Positions 1-9,979 of a stretch of 64,000 bases of DNA are shown one piece after another. The stretch's first letter is position 1; the number at the start of each line of letters is the position of its first letter. The DNA comes from Yersinia ruckeri ATCC 29473 (GTDB lineage Bacteria; Pseudomonadota; Gammaproteobacteria; Enterobacterales; Enterobacteriaceae): positions 2,700,896 through 2,764,895 of the forward strand of contig NZ_KN150747.1 of NCBI RefSeq assembly GCF_000754815.1, written 5' to 3'. Below the pieces are notes generated by a model. It searched no databases. It was not told the DNA's origin and worked only from the letters and a program-made list of their open reading frames with translations. A program made the translations under genes and the position numbers.

Positions 1-214
1 CACCGGCAAACCGGACAATACCCTGATCGTCCAGCGTCATGCTAATCCACACCTGGCTTTGGCAGCCGCTGATCAAATTTTCCTGCTGACGCTGTTCAGC
101 ATTCAGCGGCGGTAACATCGCACCCAACTCAATCACATACAGATACTTCTCTTCCCAGTTATGGCAGCGGGAAAAATTACGTATCAATTTTTGTTTATCT
201 GGCAGCGTGGCCAT
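1..214 (-). CDS. sufE: SufE sulfur-acceptor protein, partial (C-terminus beyond window edge)
   Basis: The reverse strand reads [17 protein letters not shown] from an ATG at 212-214 and stays open to the window edge, giving about 71 N-terminal residues. SufE takes persulfide sulfur from SufS, stimulates its desulfurase activity and passes sulfur to SufBCD. The acceptor cysteine lies in [10 protein letters not shown], matching Cys51 of E. coli SufE. It is the last gene of the suf operon, 87 bp after sufS. The rest of the gene is outside the window. Confidence 0.95.
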   Translation of the reverse strand, partial: MATLPDKQKLIRNFSRCHNWEEKYLYVIELGAMLPPLNAEQRQQENLISGCQSQVWISMTLDDQGIVRFAG

Positions 215-301
215 CGGCGTGTCCTAATGCTGAAAAAAAGTAAAGCCGACCATAAAAATAGCCAGCTTTGATAACGATAATCACCCTAACGGGCTAATCT
301 C

Positions 302-1522
302 CTAGCCTAGCAAACGCTTGACTCGCTGTAACCCCGCCACCAAACGATCAATTTCGTCACGGCTGGTGTAAATGGCCAGCGAAGCTCGGCACATGCTCGG
401 CACGCCGTAGTGGCTCATCAATGGCATGGCACAGTGGTGGCCGGTGCGAATGGCAATGCCGTACTGATCGAGAAAACTCCCCACGTCAAAAGCATGATGC
501 GGCGTGAGATTAAAAGCAATCACGCCGGCGCGGGAAGCAGGACCATACATCACCAGCCCGTCAACCTGTCGCAAAGCCTCAACGGCATAGGCCATCAATT
601 GCTGCTCATAACTCTGGATCGTGTCCAGCCCCAGCTCACTGACATAGGTCATCGCGGCACCCAATCCGATGATGCCAGCGGTATTGGGTGAACCGGCTTC
701 AAAACGCCCCGGCGCATCGGCATAAGTAGTACCGTCGGTCAGGCTGACGGTTTTAATCATCGCCCCACCGCCTTCCCACGGCGGCATTTTCTGCAACAAT
801 TCGGTTTTACCGTACAGAATACCGATGCCGCTTGGACCATAAAGTTTGTGACCGGAGAACGCATAAAAATCGCAGCCTAATTGCTGCACATCGATCGCCT
901 GATGCATCACCGCCTGCGCGCCATCCACCAGCACTACCAACCCGGCAGCTTTTGCCGTCTTCACACTCTGTTCGATCGGGTTAACCGTGCCGAGAACGTT
1001 AGAAATATGAGTGATAGCCAGTAAACGGGTAGAAGTATCGATCAACTGCGGCAGAACGTCAGGATCCAGATCGCCGCTTTCCGTGATCGGCCAAACGCGA
1101 ATTTCAATCCCACGTTCTTGCGCCAACATCTGCCAAGGAACGATATTGGCATGATGCTCCATCTCGGTAATGATGATGTTGTCACCGGCGCGTAGGAAAT
1201 GTCGGCCATAACTGTTCGCCACCAGATTGATGGCCTCAGTGGTGCCCTTAACAAACACGATTTCCTCGGCAGAAGCAGCATTGATAAAAGCCGCCGCCTG
1301 ACTCCGTACCGCTTCCATGCTTTGGGTTGCTTCAGCACTCAGAGTATGAATCCCCCGATGCACCGCCGCATAGCCGCTACGGTAGAAATCCAGCTCGCGA
1401 TCGATCACCGCCTGCGGTTTCTGCGCGCTGGCGGCGCTGTCCAGATAGGCCAACGGCTGGCCATTGACTTGACGGCTCAGTAGTGGGAAATCGGCACGAA
1501 TGCGTTGCAGAGGATAACTCAT
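302..1522 (-). CDS. sufS: SufS cysteine desulfurase
   Basis: A 406-residue class V aminotransferase fold protein that removes sulfur from cysteine as a persulfide for Fe-S cluster assembly. The PLP-binding lysine is in [10 protein letters not shown] near residue 226, and the catalytic cysteine is in [11 protein letters not shown] near residue 364, as in E. coli SufS. The length equals that of the E. coli protein. The start overlaps the sufD stop by 4 bp, which suggests translational coupling. It acts with SufE in the cytoplasm. Confidence 0.98.
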   Translation of the reverse strand: MSYPLQRIRADFPLLSRQVNGQPLAYLDSAASAQKPQAVIDRELDFYRSGYAAVHRGIHTLSAEATQSMEAVRSQAAAFINAASAEEIVFVKGTTEAINLVANSYGRHFLRAGDNIIITEMEHHANIVPWQMLAQERGIEIRVWPITESGDLDPDVLPQLIDTSTRLLAITHISNVLGTVNPIEQSVKTAKAAGLVVLVDGAQAVMHQAIDVQQLGCDFYAFSGHKLYGPSGIGILYGKTELLQKMPPWEGGGAMIKTVSLTDGTTYADAPGRFEAGSPNTAGIIGLGAAMTYVSELGLDTIQSYEQQLMAYAVEALRQVDGLVMYGPASRAGVIAFNLTPHHAFDVGSFLDQYGIAIRTGHHCAMPLMSHYGVPSMCRASLAIYTSRDEIDRLVAGLQRVKRLLG

Positions 1523-2805
1523 AACTGCTCTCCGACTAGACGATCGGCGATCCGCTCCATCACTCGTTGGCGAATAATGTCGTTACCAATGGCTTCGGTC
1601 AGTTCAGCAGCGAAAGCAAAAATAATCATTTGCTGGGCATCGGCCTGACTGATACCGCGAGATTGCAGATAAAACAGTTGCTCAGCATCAATGCGGCCAA
1701 CGGTCGCGCCGTGGCTACACTTCACATCATCCGCATAGATTTCCAACTGCGGTCGGGTATCCACCTCCGCCAGTTTACTCAACAACAGATTATTGTTGGT
1801 CATCTGACCGTCGGTTTTCAGCGCGTGCTGCGCCACTTTAATCATTCCGTTAAACACCGCTTTTCCGCGTTCGCGTACCACCGTTTTATGTAACTGACGG
1901 CTTTGGCAATACCCTTTGTTATGTTCCAGATAGGTGCGGGTATCGCACACTTCCCGCCCCACTGGCAGCAGCAGGCTATTGATCGACAATGTGGCACCCT
2001 CGCCATTGAGCTGGGTACTGGTATGATGTCGCGTCAGACCCGCACCGAGCAGGAAACTGGTGCTGCTAGCACGGGCATCGCGCCCCATCACTATATCGTT
2101 ATGGGCAAAGTGGTCACTTTGCGGAGTTTCAAACGCCAGTTTACAGTGGGTTAGCTGAGCATTATCACCGACAGAAACCGTCAGACGCGCGCCGGTAAAA
2201 TGAGGCAAATCATTCAAACTGACATAATGTTCAACCACATCAGCCTGCGTGTTGGCTTCCAGCACCAAATGATGGCGATAATGACTGGTATTCACCACTT
2301 CGCCGGCGTCACCGGAGCTGATATGCAGTAAATACAGCGGCTTATTGCCGTGCTGACCCGCAGCTAGACGTATCAACGTGACTTCCTGTGCCAGACTTTC
2401 GGTCAGATGCAGGAAAACTTCACTCTGTACCGGAGTGGGCAACGACGCATCCGCCGTCATCGTTGTCACTTGATACCATCCGCATTCGGCATCACTGAGC
2501 TCCGGAACATAACGGCCATCAATAAATACCAGCCGATAAGCATCCAGCGGCAGCGCCAGTGCGGCTAGCTGTTCCGAGCTAACCTGCGCGTCGGCATAAG
2601 CAAAGCGCTGATCCAGCAGGCGATCGAGCGGCGTGTATTTCCAGTCTTCCTGTTTCTGCGTCGGAAAACCCAACCGCTGAACCTGCTGCCAATGATTGTC
2701 AGTTCGCAGACTCGCGGTGTTTTGCGCAACCAATTGGCCGAGCTGTTGCAATGCCGCCGCACTTTTCGGATGCGCTTGATTACTGTTGGTCGGTAAGCCA
2801 GCCAT
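1519..2805 (-). CDS. sufD: SufD Fe-S cluster assembly scaffold subunit
   Basis: A 428-residue protein of the SufB/SufD family, a right-handed beta-helix partner of SufB in the SufBC2D scaffold. The C-terminal part carries the conserved [22 protein letters not shown] segment (the Cys and His of SufD sit here). The start at 2805 lies 26 bp inside the end of sufC and the stop overlaps sufS by 4 bp, so the genes are tightly coupled. SufD helps iron acquisition by the complex. Length is close to the E. coli 423 residues. Confidence 0.97.
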   Translation of the reverse strand: MAGLPTNSNQAHPKSAAALQQLGQLVAQNTASLRTDNHWQQVQRLGFPTQKQEDWKYTPLDRLLDQRFAYADAQVSSEQLAALALPLDAYRLVFIDGRYVPELSDAECGWYQVTTMTADASLPTPVQSEVFLHLTESLAQEVTLIRLAAGQHGNKPLYLLHISSGDAGEVVNTSHYRHHLVLEANTQADVVEHYVSLNDLPHFTGARLTVSVGDNAQLTHCKLAFETPQSDHFAHNDIVMGRDARASSTSFLLGAGLTRHHTSTQLNGEGATLSINSLLLPVGREVCDTRTYLEHNKGYCQSRQLHKTVVRERGKAVFNGMIKVAQHALKTDGQMTNNNLLLSKLAEVDTRPQLEIYADDVKCSHGATVGRIDAEQLFYLQSRGISQADAQQMIIFAFAAELTEAIGNDIIRQRVMERIADRLVGEQL

Positions 2806-3526
2806 AGCCTTGCTCCTCCAACTGTTTCACCAGCGAGAAGTCACCGGACTTGATGATTTTGCCCTGATACAACACATGGACAAAATCGGGCTTAACATAA
2901 TCCAGAATACGCTGGTAATGAGTCACAATAATAAAGGCGCGTTTTTCATTACGCAGAGAGTTCACCCCATTCGCCACAATTTTCAGCGCATCAATATCCA
3001 AACCGGAGTCGGTTTCATCCAGAATGCACAGATCCGGCTCCAACGCGGCCATTTGCAAGATATCATTGCGTTTCTTCTCACCGCCGGAAAAACCGACGTT
3101 AACCGAGCGCGTCAGCAAATCTTCCGGCATTTGCAGCAGTGCGATTTTTTCTTCAATAAAATCAGCGAAATCAAAACGATCCAATGGCTCCTGTGCGCGG
3201 TATTTGCGCACCGCATTGACCGCGGTTTGCAGGAAGAAATGGTTACTCACACCGGGAATTTCTACCGGATACTGGAACGCCAGAAACACCCCTTCACCGG
3301 CACGGGCTTCGGGATCGAGATCCAGCAAATTTTTACCCTTAAAAATCACTTCACCATCAGTGACATCATATTCTTCACGGCCTGCCAACGTCGCGGACAA
3401 GGTACTTTTCCCTGAACCGTTCGGTCCCATAATGGCGTGAACCTCGCCGGGCTTGATGTCCAGATCCAGACCTTTAAGGATTTCATTACCTTCTACGCTG
3501 ACTGTCAAATTCTTGATGCTTAACAT
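2780..3526 (-). CDS. sufC: SufC Fe-S assembly ATPase
   Basis: A 248-residue soluble ABC-type ATPase that drives conformational change in SufBCD. Visible motifs are Walker A GPNGSGKST, the signature FSGGEKKR and Walker B LCILDETDSGLD. I chose the ATG at 3526 rather than an in-frame upstream ATG at 3547 because it has AGAGGAAA just upstream and gives MLSIKNLTV, the usual SufC N-terminus and length. It has no membrane segments, as expected for this scaffold ATPase. Confidence 0.98.
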   Translation of the reverse strand: MLSIKNLTVSVEGNEILKGLDLDIKPGEVHAIMGPNGSGKSTLSATLAGREEYDVTDGEVIFKGKNLLDLDPEARAGEGVFLAFQYPVEIPGVSNHFFLQTAVNAVRKYRAQEPLDRFDFADFIEEKIALLQMPEDLLTRSVNVGFSGGEKKRNDILQMAALEPDLCILDETDSGLDIDALKIVANGVNSLRNEKRAFIIVTHYQRILDYVKPDFVHVLYQGKIIKSGDFSLVKQLEEQGYGWLTDQQ

Positions 3527-3580
3527 GCTGTTTCCTCTATGCGCCATAGCGCAACGCGATGCGGTGCAGTTGCCACGGGA

Positions 3581-5092
3581 TTAACCCACGCTGTGTTCCA
3601 GGCTGATGGCGAGCAATTTTTGTGCTTCAACGGCGAATTCCAACGGTAACTCTGAGAACACATCTTTACAGAATCCGTTGACAATCATCGAGATCGCATC
3701 GTCTTCGCTGATCCCGCGTTGCAGGCAGTAAAACAATTGGTCATCGCCAATCTTCGAGGTAGTGGCTTCATGTTCCAACTGGGCCGTATTATTCCGCACT
3801 TCCACATAAGGGAAGGTATGCGCACCGGAATCAGAGCCAATCAGCATCGAATCACACTGGGTAAAGTTGCGGGCATTTTCCGCGCTCGGCAGGATTTTCA
3901 CCAACCCACGGTAAGTATTCTGGCTGTGGCCGGCCGAAATCCCTTTGGCAATAATGGTTGATTTGGTGTTTTTGCCGATATGGATCATTTTGGTGCCGGT
4001 ATCTGCCTGTTGGTAACCATTGGTCAAGGCAACAGAGAAGAATTCGCCAATAGAATTGTCACCTTGCAGAATCACACTCGGATACTTCCAAGTGATCGCA
4101 GAACCGGTTTCCGATTGGGTCCAGGACATTTTTGACCCTTCCCCTTCACAGAGTGCCCGTTTGGTGACGAAGTTGAGAATGCCGCCGGTGCTGGCCGTTC
4201 CGGCAAACCAATTTTGTACCGTAGAATATTTCACTTCTGCATTTTTATGCAGAATCACTTCGACCACCGCCGCATGTAACTGATAAGTATCCCGTACTGG
4301 TGCCGAACAGCCTTCGATATAACTGACGTAACTGCCTTCATCGGCAATCAGGATGGTGCGCTCGAATTGACCGGTTTTCGCGGCATTAATGCGGAAATAG
4401 GTCGATAATTCCATCGGGCAGCGTACACCTTTGGGTACATACACAAAGGTGCCGTCGGAAGCCACGGCGGCATTGAGAGCGGCGAAGAAGTTATCTTTAG
4501 CTGGCACCACAGAACCCAGGTACTTGCGTACCAGATCTGGATACTCCTGAATGGCTTCGCCAAAAGAACAGAAGATAATTCCCTGCTCTGCCAGTTTTCC
4601 CCGATAGGTCGTAGCAACGGAAACGGAGTCGAAGATCGCATCAACTGCCACTTCAGCACCTTCGCGAACTGGCACCCCTAACTGGGCAAAAGCCGATTCC
4701 ACTTCTGCGGTCAGATAATCATTAGCCGCAGTGCTCAGGCCTTCGCCATCGGTAGGCTGTTGTACCGCACCAGGCTGTGAGCCACAGCTCTCATCGCAAC
4801 TGCCGCAAGATGGCGCAGAATAATAGCTATAATCCTGATAATCCAAGCTTTGATAATGGGCTTTCAGCCAATGCGGTTCTTCCATCTCCAGCCAACTTCG
4901 GTACGCACCGAGACGGAATTCCAGCATCCACTCAGGTTCGTTACGTTTGGCTGAAATAGCCCGCACCACGTCCTCGTTAATGCCTTTCGCTAACTCATCG
5001 GTCGCCAACTGGGTGAAAAAACCCTCCTTGTAACCGCCATCACTGACCCAAGCCTGAACATCATCTGGAACTTCTACCTTGCTTCGTGTCAT
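3581..5092 (-). CDS. sufB: SufB Fe-S cluster scaffold subunit
   Basis: A 503-residue protein, the main scaffold on which the cluster forms. Conserved blocks are visible ([48 protein letters not shown], and the C-terminal [20 protein letters not shown]). The start at 5092 gives [16 protein letters not shown]; an upstream ATG at 5131 would overlap sufA and add 13 residues absent from homologues. It lies 14 bp downstream of sufA. It works as a complex with SufC and SufD in the cytoplasm. Confidence 0.97.
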   Translation of the reverse strand: MTRSKVEVPDDVQAWVSDGGYKEGFFTQLATDELAKGINEDVVRAISAKRNEPEWMLEFRLGAYRSWLEMEEPHWLKAHYQSLDYQDYSYYSAPSCGSCDESCGSQPGAVQQPTDGEGLSTAANDYLTAEVESAFAQLGVPVREGAEVAVDAIFDSVSVATTYRGKLAEQGIIFCSFGEAIQEYPDLVRKYLGSVVPAKDNFFAALNAAVASDGTFVYVPKGVRCPMELSTYFRINAAKTGQFERTILIADEGSYVSYIEGCSAPVRDTYQLHAAVVEVILHKNAEVKYSTVQNWFAGTASTGGILNFVTKRALCEGEGSKMSWTQSETGSAITWKYPSVILQGDNSIGEFFSVALTNGYQQADTGTKMIHIGKNTKSTIIAKGISAGHSQNTYRGLVKILPSAENARNFTQCDSMLIGSDSGAHTFPYVEVRNNTAQLEHEATTSKIGDDQLFYCLQRGISEDDAISMIVNGFCKDVFSELPLEFAVEAQKLLAISLEHSVG

Positions 5093-5106
5093 TTCGTTCA
5101 CATCAC

Positions 5107-5478
5107 TCAAACGCCAAAACTCTCGCCACACCCGCAGGCATGTTGGGCTTTAGGGTTATTAAATTTAAATATCTGGTTCAGCCCTTCGCGGACATAATCC
5201 ACTTCTGTCCCATCAATAAACGGCATTGCTTTTAATGGCACATATAATCTGGCTTCGCCGTGTTCGAACACCAGATCGTCATTGGCGGAGGATTTCGCCA
5301 TCTCCATCACGTAGGCAAATCCAGCACAGCCGGATTGCTTAATTCCCAGATACAACCCTTTAATATCCGGATCTTGCTGCATCAATCGGGTAATTTGTGC
5401 GGCGGCGCTGTCAGTCATCGTCACCCCCAGCCAATCATTATCAGTGAGGGAAAATGTTCCAACTGTATCCTGTTGCAT
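5107..5478 (-). CDS. sufA: SufA A-type Fe-S carrier protein
   Basis: A 123-residue HesB/IscA family protein that carries clusters from SufBCD to targets. The three cluster-ligand cysteines are visible: one in [10 protein letters not shown] and two in [11 protein letters not shown]. The start at 5478 is preceded by AAGGTAGGT and gives [16 protein letters not shown], matching the family length of about 122; an in-frame ATG at 5520 would add 14 residues with no support. It is the first gene of the operon, so the Fur-like site upstream should control the whole group. Confidence 0.97.
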   Translation of the reverse strand: MQQDTVGTFSLTDNDWLGVTMTDSAAAQITRLMQQDPDIKGLYLGIKQSGCAGFAYVMEMAKSSANDDLVFEHGEARLYVPLKAMPFIDGTEVDYVREGLNQIFKFNNPKAQHACGCGESFGV

Positions 5479-5570
5479 ATGACCTACCTTATCTTTCTCA
5501 ACAACTTTATTTGTTGTCATTATGCTGCTTGAACCCGAGGCGGCGTCAACACAGATTGCTCACAATGGTA

Positions 5571-5587
5571 GTGATAATAATTATCAC
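5571..5587. promoter_or_regulatory. Fur-type operator upstream of sufA
   Basis: GTGATAATAATTATCAC is a perfect 8-1-8 palindrome containing the 6-1-6 Fur core GATAAT-A-ATTATC, 93 bp before the sufA start. Fur repression of suf is known in E. coli; binding here is inferred from the match. Confidence 0.8.
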
Positions 5588-5960
5588 TTCAACCGTTTGT
5601 TTTACAGGGATATTCAGAACCGTGCCTTTTTGACCTCGGATGAGGCGGCTACAGATGACGCACGCCACGATGGCCAGAGAGATCGGAGGAGAACTGCACA
5701 ATATTATCATTATGAAATAACTCAATATATTTCACAATAATCGCTGAAAAACCCTGCTTTATCAGCGGCTAATTTCCCTCCGCTTCTGATAATTTTAAAC
5801 ATTCATAGGAAATACCTATTTCTACGCTAACTTTAGCCGAAAATCAGCCTTGAAGGAAAATTCTACGGTAAAAAGTTGCCGAGATGACCTCGCCGAATAG
5901 GGCCGAAATAGCCTAAAAACTGAATCAGGGAAAGTCTAATGCGCGCAGATTAGAAAAGAT

Positions 5961-5984
5961 TCGGAACCCGATCAACAGGTTCCG
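5961..5984 (-). terminator. Probable terminator after menI
   Basis: On the minus strand a CGGAACC / GGTTCCG stem with a 9-base loop is followed by AATCTTTTCT, about 45 bp beyond the menI stop. The T-run is short, so termination strength is uncertain. Confidence 0.45.
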
Positions 5985-6029
5985 ATAGCGTGGTCGTAGC
6001 GTATTCAGCAACGCCCACTAGGCCGACGG

Positions 6030-6446
6030 TTAACCGCCGATAATTGAAGTCGTGAGGCGGGAAGTACAGCAAAGCTTACCACTGGCATCAAAAATATCGA
6101 TTTGCCAGACCTGATGACTACGGCCGGCATGAATCGCCCGGCATACGCCGCGAACCTCACCTTCACGCACGGCCCGCAGATGATTGGCATTGATTTCCAA
6201 CCCCACCACCTGTTGGGTCCCTTCAGTACACAAATAGCCCGCCATCGATCCCAGAGACTCGGCCAGCACCACCGATGCACCGCCGTGCAAGAGGCCAAAC
6301 GGCTGTTTGGTTCGTGCATCAACCGGCATGGTTCCCTCAATCGTCTCATCGGTCAGCGCAGTAATGTTGATCCCGAGATGAGACACCATGCAACCGTGAG
6401 CCACATTATTCAGATCTGCCAGTGTAGCGGCGCGTTTCCAAAGCAT
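6030..6446 (-). CDS. menI: 1,4-dihydroxy-2-naphthoyl-CoA hydrolase (hotdog thioesterase)
   Basis: A 138-residue hotdog-fold thioesterase, close in length to E. coli MenI/YdiI (136). It hydrolyses DHNA-CoA in menaquinone synthesis. The QPFGLLHGGASVVLAES block holds the conserved glycines, histidine and the catalytic glutamate of this family. Its ATG at 6446 overlaps the ydiJ stop by one base (TAATG), so the two are probably co-transcribed. E. coli has the same ydiI-ydiJ neighbourhood. A role on other acyl-CoAs cannot be excluded. Confidence 0.92.
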   Translation of the reverse strand: MLWKRAATLADLNNVAHGCMVSHLGINITALTDETIEGTMPVDARTKQPFGLLHGGASVVLAESLGSMAGYLCTEGTQQVVGLEINANHLRAVREGEVRGVCRAIHAGRSHQVWQIDIFDASGKLCCTSRLTTSIIGG

Positions 6447-9400
6447 TAGACGATCTCCAAAAGAGCCTGTAAGGGATGTTTTAGGCTATTTCCTTCCAGC
6501 CGTTTTACCTGACTACGGCACGAATAGCCGGTAGCCAAGCAGCGTTCCTGCGGTAATTTCTGCAAGGCCTGTTGCCAGGACAGCGCATAGATTCCTCGTG
6601 AGTTATCTTGATTTTTTGCTTCATGACCATAAGTGCCGGCCATACCGCAGCAACCAACGCTCACATTTTCCAACTGCGCACCATAACGGGAGAAAATCCC
6701 GGCCCACTGCTGGCTGCTGGTAGGCAATGCGGTACTTTCAGTACAGTGGCCAAACAGATACCACGGCTCACCACTGACCGGCTGCGCGGACTGTCCCGGC
6801 AATGGCAGACCCGGCAATACCGCGTGCAGCCATTCATGCACTAATTGCACACTGAAATCGCCGCGACGATCGCCCAAAATTTCTTTATATTCATCGCGAT
6901 AACACAGCACTAATGCCGGATCAACGCCCACCAGCGGCATCCCCAACAACGAAATGCGATTGAGGAACTCTGCGGTTTTACCGGCTGTTTTGGCAAAGCG
7001 CTGCAAGAATCCTTTAATGTGCTGGGCCTTCCCATTGGGTGAAAATGGCAATAACACCGGATTAAAGCCCAGCCGTTCTACCAACCGAACAAAATCGGCC
7101 ACCACCTGCGCGTCGTAGTAGCTGGTAAAAGGATCTTGCACGATCAATACATGCTGACCACGTTCCTGCGCGTCCAGTTGCTCTAACTGTTCCAACGTCA
7201 TGGTACTGGCATAGTGCCCGGATAACGTCTGTTTGAGCGTTGGAACCGACAGCAGCGGCAGATCGACCATGCCAATACTGCGGCGACTCAGCTCATGAAC
7301 CCATGGCTGTTTAAAGAAAAAGTTGAATAGCTTCGGCGCTTGCGCCATTAACGGAGTGTAACTCTCCACGCCAGCCACCACATAATCTCGCAACGGGCGG
7401 TGGTAACGCGTGTGATAAAGTTGCAAAAAGCGTGAGCGGAAGCTCGGCACATCAATTTTGATCGGACATTGAGTTGAACAGGCCTTACACGCCAGACAGC
7501 CAGACATCGCTTCTTTTACTTCGTGCGAGAAATCGTAGTCGCCCTGATACGCCCGCCAGCTATTGCGGGTTTTCTCGATCAAACCACGCAAGCTGGGGCG
7601 GCGGTTTGCCAACCCTTCTTCCAGCGTCAACGGATCGACGCCCTGCTCACTTAGCAGACGTAACCACTCCCGCACCAGCGCTGCACGCCCTTTCGGGGAA
7701 TGCATCCGGTTAGCACTCATTTTCATCGATGGGCACATCGGGCTACGAACATCGAAATTAAAGCACAGACCGTTGCCGTTACATTCCATCGCACCACGAA
7801 ATGAGCGACGGACATTAAGTGGAATTTGTCGATCCAGCACACCACGCTTGGCCGGAGTATCCACTTTCATCATCGGCGCATCGCTATCAAGAGGAGAACA
7901 AATCTTACCGGGATTCAAACGATTGCGCGGATCAAATGCTGATTTGATGCGCCGTAGCTCGTGGTACAACTGTTCGCCGAAGAAATCTGGGCTGTATTCC
8001 GCACGAAAACCTTTCCCGTGTTCTCCCCACAGCAAGCCACCGTAACGAGCCGTCAGCTCCACGACCTGATCAGATAATTGCTTCATCAGCACTTCCTGCT
8101 GTGGATCGCACATATCCAGCGCCGGACGCACATGCAATACGCCAGCGTCAACGTGCCCAAACATGCCGTAACTCAAGTTATGGCTATCAAGCAACTGACG
8201 GAACTCGACAATATAATCTGCTAAATGTTGTGGCGGAACACAGGTATCTTCAGCAAAAGGAATCGGTTTAGCCTGACCTTTACTGTTACCAAGCAAACCC
8301 ACGGCCTTTTTACGCATCCCATAAATACGTTCAATATCAGCCAGATTCTCACAAATTTGATAGCCAATTACGCCGCCCTGTTGGGCTGACATCAAATCGT
8401 CCAAACGTTGGCACAGCGCCGCCATTTGCCCATCGATCAAAACCTGATCGTCTCCGGCAAATTCGACAATATTCAGACCCAGCAACGTATGATTCGGCAC
8501 ATCGGTAATCAGCTCTTTAACCGAATGCCAGACAATATCCTCTTTGGCCAGATTCAATACTTTGGAATCAACGGTTTCCACCGATAACGCTTTGGCTGCC
8601 ACCATAAAAGGCGCATTACGCAAGGCGGAATCAAAGGAATCATATTTAACATTGACCAACCGCCGCACTTTAGGCAGCGGCGTGATATCCAGGGTGGCTT
8701 CGGTGATAAACGCCAGCGTACCTTCAGCACCACACAGGATGCGCGTAAGATCAAACATGTCCAGATTATCGTTAAAAACATGACGCAAATCGTAACCGGT
8801 CAGAAAACGGTTCAATTTGGGGAATTTTTCTAGAATCAATGTTCGATTATCGCGGCAACTGTTGAATACGCTGTGATAAATACGGCCAACCGCTGATGCT
8901 TCCTGCGCCAATATTTCGGCCTGCTCGATTGGCATCGGGCGGGTATCCAACAACTCGCCGCCCAATAATACCGCCCGCAGACCCAATACATGATCGGACG
9001 TTTTGCCATACACCAGCGACCCCTGACCTGACGCATCGGTATTAATCATGCCGCCGAGCGTGGCGCGATTACTGGTAGAGAGTTCAGGAGAGAAAAAGTA
9101 ACCGAAGGGGCGCAAATATTGGTTAAGCTGGTCTTTAATCACACCGGCTTCGACTCGTACCCAGCCTTGCTCCAGATTGATATCCAAAATACGCTGCATA
9201 TAGCGCGACATATCCACCACGATACCGGTATTGAGAGATTGTCCATTGGTACCGGTACCACCGCCGCGCGGAGCCAAGATGAGCGACTGGAATCTTTCCT
9301 CATCGGCCAGACGGCCAATCAGGATCACATCCGCCGTTGAGCGAGGAAACACCACCGCATCGGGCAACAGTTGATAAATACTGTTATCCGTCGCCATCGT

Positions 9401-9517
9401 CAGGCGATCGGCATAACCAGCGGTAGTATCACCGGTAAAACCGTTGTGCTTCAATGCATCCAAAAAGTCCAGCACTGGCTGATTGATGCCTGCGGTCTGT
9501 GTTATCTGTGGGATCAC
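6446..9517 (-). CDS. ydiJ: YdiJ FAD / Fe-S oxidoreductase (D-2-hydroxyglutarate dehydrogenase family)
   Basis: A 1023-residue fusion protein. The N-terminal half is a PCMH-type FAD-binding oxidase domain (APRGGGTGTNGQSLNTGIVVDMSR and ATLGGMINTDASGQGS bind FAD) followed by the FAD-oxidase C-terminal domain with HVDAGVLHVRP and GLLWGEHGKGFR. A ferredoxin-like region has CLACKACSTQCP near residue 675, and a C-terminal CCG-type domain holds GCCGMAGTYGHEAK. E. coli YdiJ has the same build (1018 residues) and is reported to oxidise D-2-hydroxyglutarate; the substrate here is inferred from that. Confidence 0.93.
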   Translation of the reverse strand: MIPQITQTAGINQPVLDFLDALKHNGFTGDTTAGYADRLTMATDNSIYQLLPDAVVFPRSTADVILIGRLADEERFQSLILAPRGGGTGTNGQSLNTGIVVDMSRYMQRILDINLEQGWVRVEAGVIKDQLNQYLRPFGYFFSPELSTSNRATLGGMINTDASGQGSLVYGKTSDHVLGLRAVLLGGELLDTRPMPIEQAEILAQEASAVGRIYHSVFNSCRDNRTLILEKFPKLNRFLTGYDLRHVFNDNLDMFDLTRILCGAEGTLAFITEATLDITPLPKVRRLVNVKYDSFDSALRNAPFMVAAKALSVETVDSKVLNLAKEDIVWHSVKELITDVPNHTLLGLNIVEFAGDDQVLIDGQMAALCQRLDDLMSAQQGGVIGYQICENLADIERIYGMRKKAVGLLGNSKGQAKPIPFAEDTCVPPQHLADYIVEFRQLLDSHNLSYGMFGHVDAGVLHVRPALDMCDPQQEVLMKQLSDQVVELTARYGGLLWGEHGKGFRAEYSPDFFGEQLYHELRRIKSAFDPRNRLNPGKICSPLDSDAPMMKVDTPAKRGVLDRQIPLNVRRSFRGAMECNGNGLCFNFDVRSPMCPSMKMSANRMHSPKGRAALVREWLRLLSEQGVDPLTLEEGLANRRPSLRGLIEKTRNSWRAYQGDYDFSHEVKEAMSGCLACKACSTQCPIKIDVPSFRSRFLQLYHTRYHRPLRDYVVAGVESYTPLMAQAPKLFNFFFKQPWVHELSRRSIGMVDLPLLSVPTLKQTLSGHYASTMTLEQLEQLDAQERGQHVLIVQDPFTSYYDAQVVADFVRLVERLGFNPVLLPFSPNGKAQHIKGFLQRFAKTAGKTAEFLNRISLLGMPLVGVDPALVLCYRDEYKEILGDRRGDFSVQLVHEWLHAVLPGLPLPGQSAQPVSGEPWYLFGHCTESTALPTSSQQWAGIFSRYGAQLENVSVGCCGMAGTYGHEAKNQDNSRGIYALSWQQALQKLPQERCLATGYSCRSQVKRLEGNSLKHPLQALLEIV

Positions 9518-9979
9518 TATGGTTGACCCTATCTAGTTGTTTTAATACGCGTCCATTCGCCACACATCCCTATTGCAACTCACGAACACACGTACTCCAG
9601 TGGCTGAAAGGTTAGCCGCTAGTTATCATGGTTGTCGACTGATTTATGACAATTCAGGATGATGAGAATGACTTGAGCAATAGTGGGGAGGAATAGAATA
9701 ATAAGTGATTAATGATCAAAATATTATATTGCCCTTTTTATCCGCGCCAATAGCCGGTGTACCCAAGGTTTTGCCGCTAAGCGGCAGGTCTTTATACGGT
9801 TCCATCAATTAATCTGTCACACGACCTTGCCTTTTCTATCCGTTATTTCAGATGAAACTTGCCGATCCCATCAGTAAAAACACTATGAATCTGTTCAATC
9901 ACACAGAAATGCACCATGATTAGGGCGTCCGCTAATACCAAGGCAACCTTGCCATGAATATTGAAACGAGAACTCGCAG
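9518..9979. other. Intergenic region between divergent ydiJ and ydiK
   Basis: 462 bp between two divergent starts. It must hold both promoters. A small GCCGC-TAA-GCGGC hairpin is present near 9773, and otherwise I see no gene, operator or RNA motif I can name. Confidence 0.5.

Larger units (their letters stand above)
5479..6029. other. suf upstream region, between sufA and menI
   Basis: This 551-bp stretch lies between the start of sufA and the end of menI, both on the minus strand. It holds a Fur-type palindrome at 5571-5587 and a hairpin just after menI at 5961-5984. No convincing gene is seen; the open frames present have no ribosome site or recognisable product. Confidence 0.7.

Noticed and set aside
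2786-3415. 209-codon plus-strand frame opposite sufC
   Set aside because: It lies wholly antisense to the well-supported sufC, has no ribosome site and no recognisable product.
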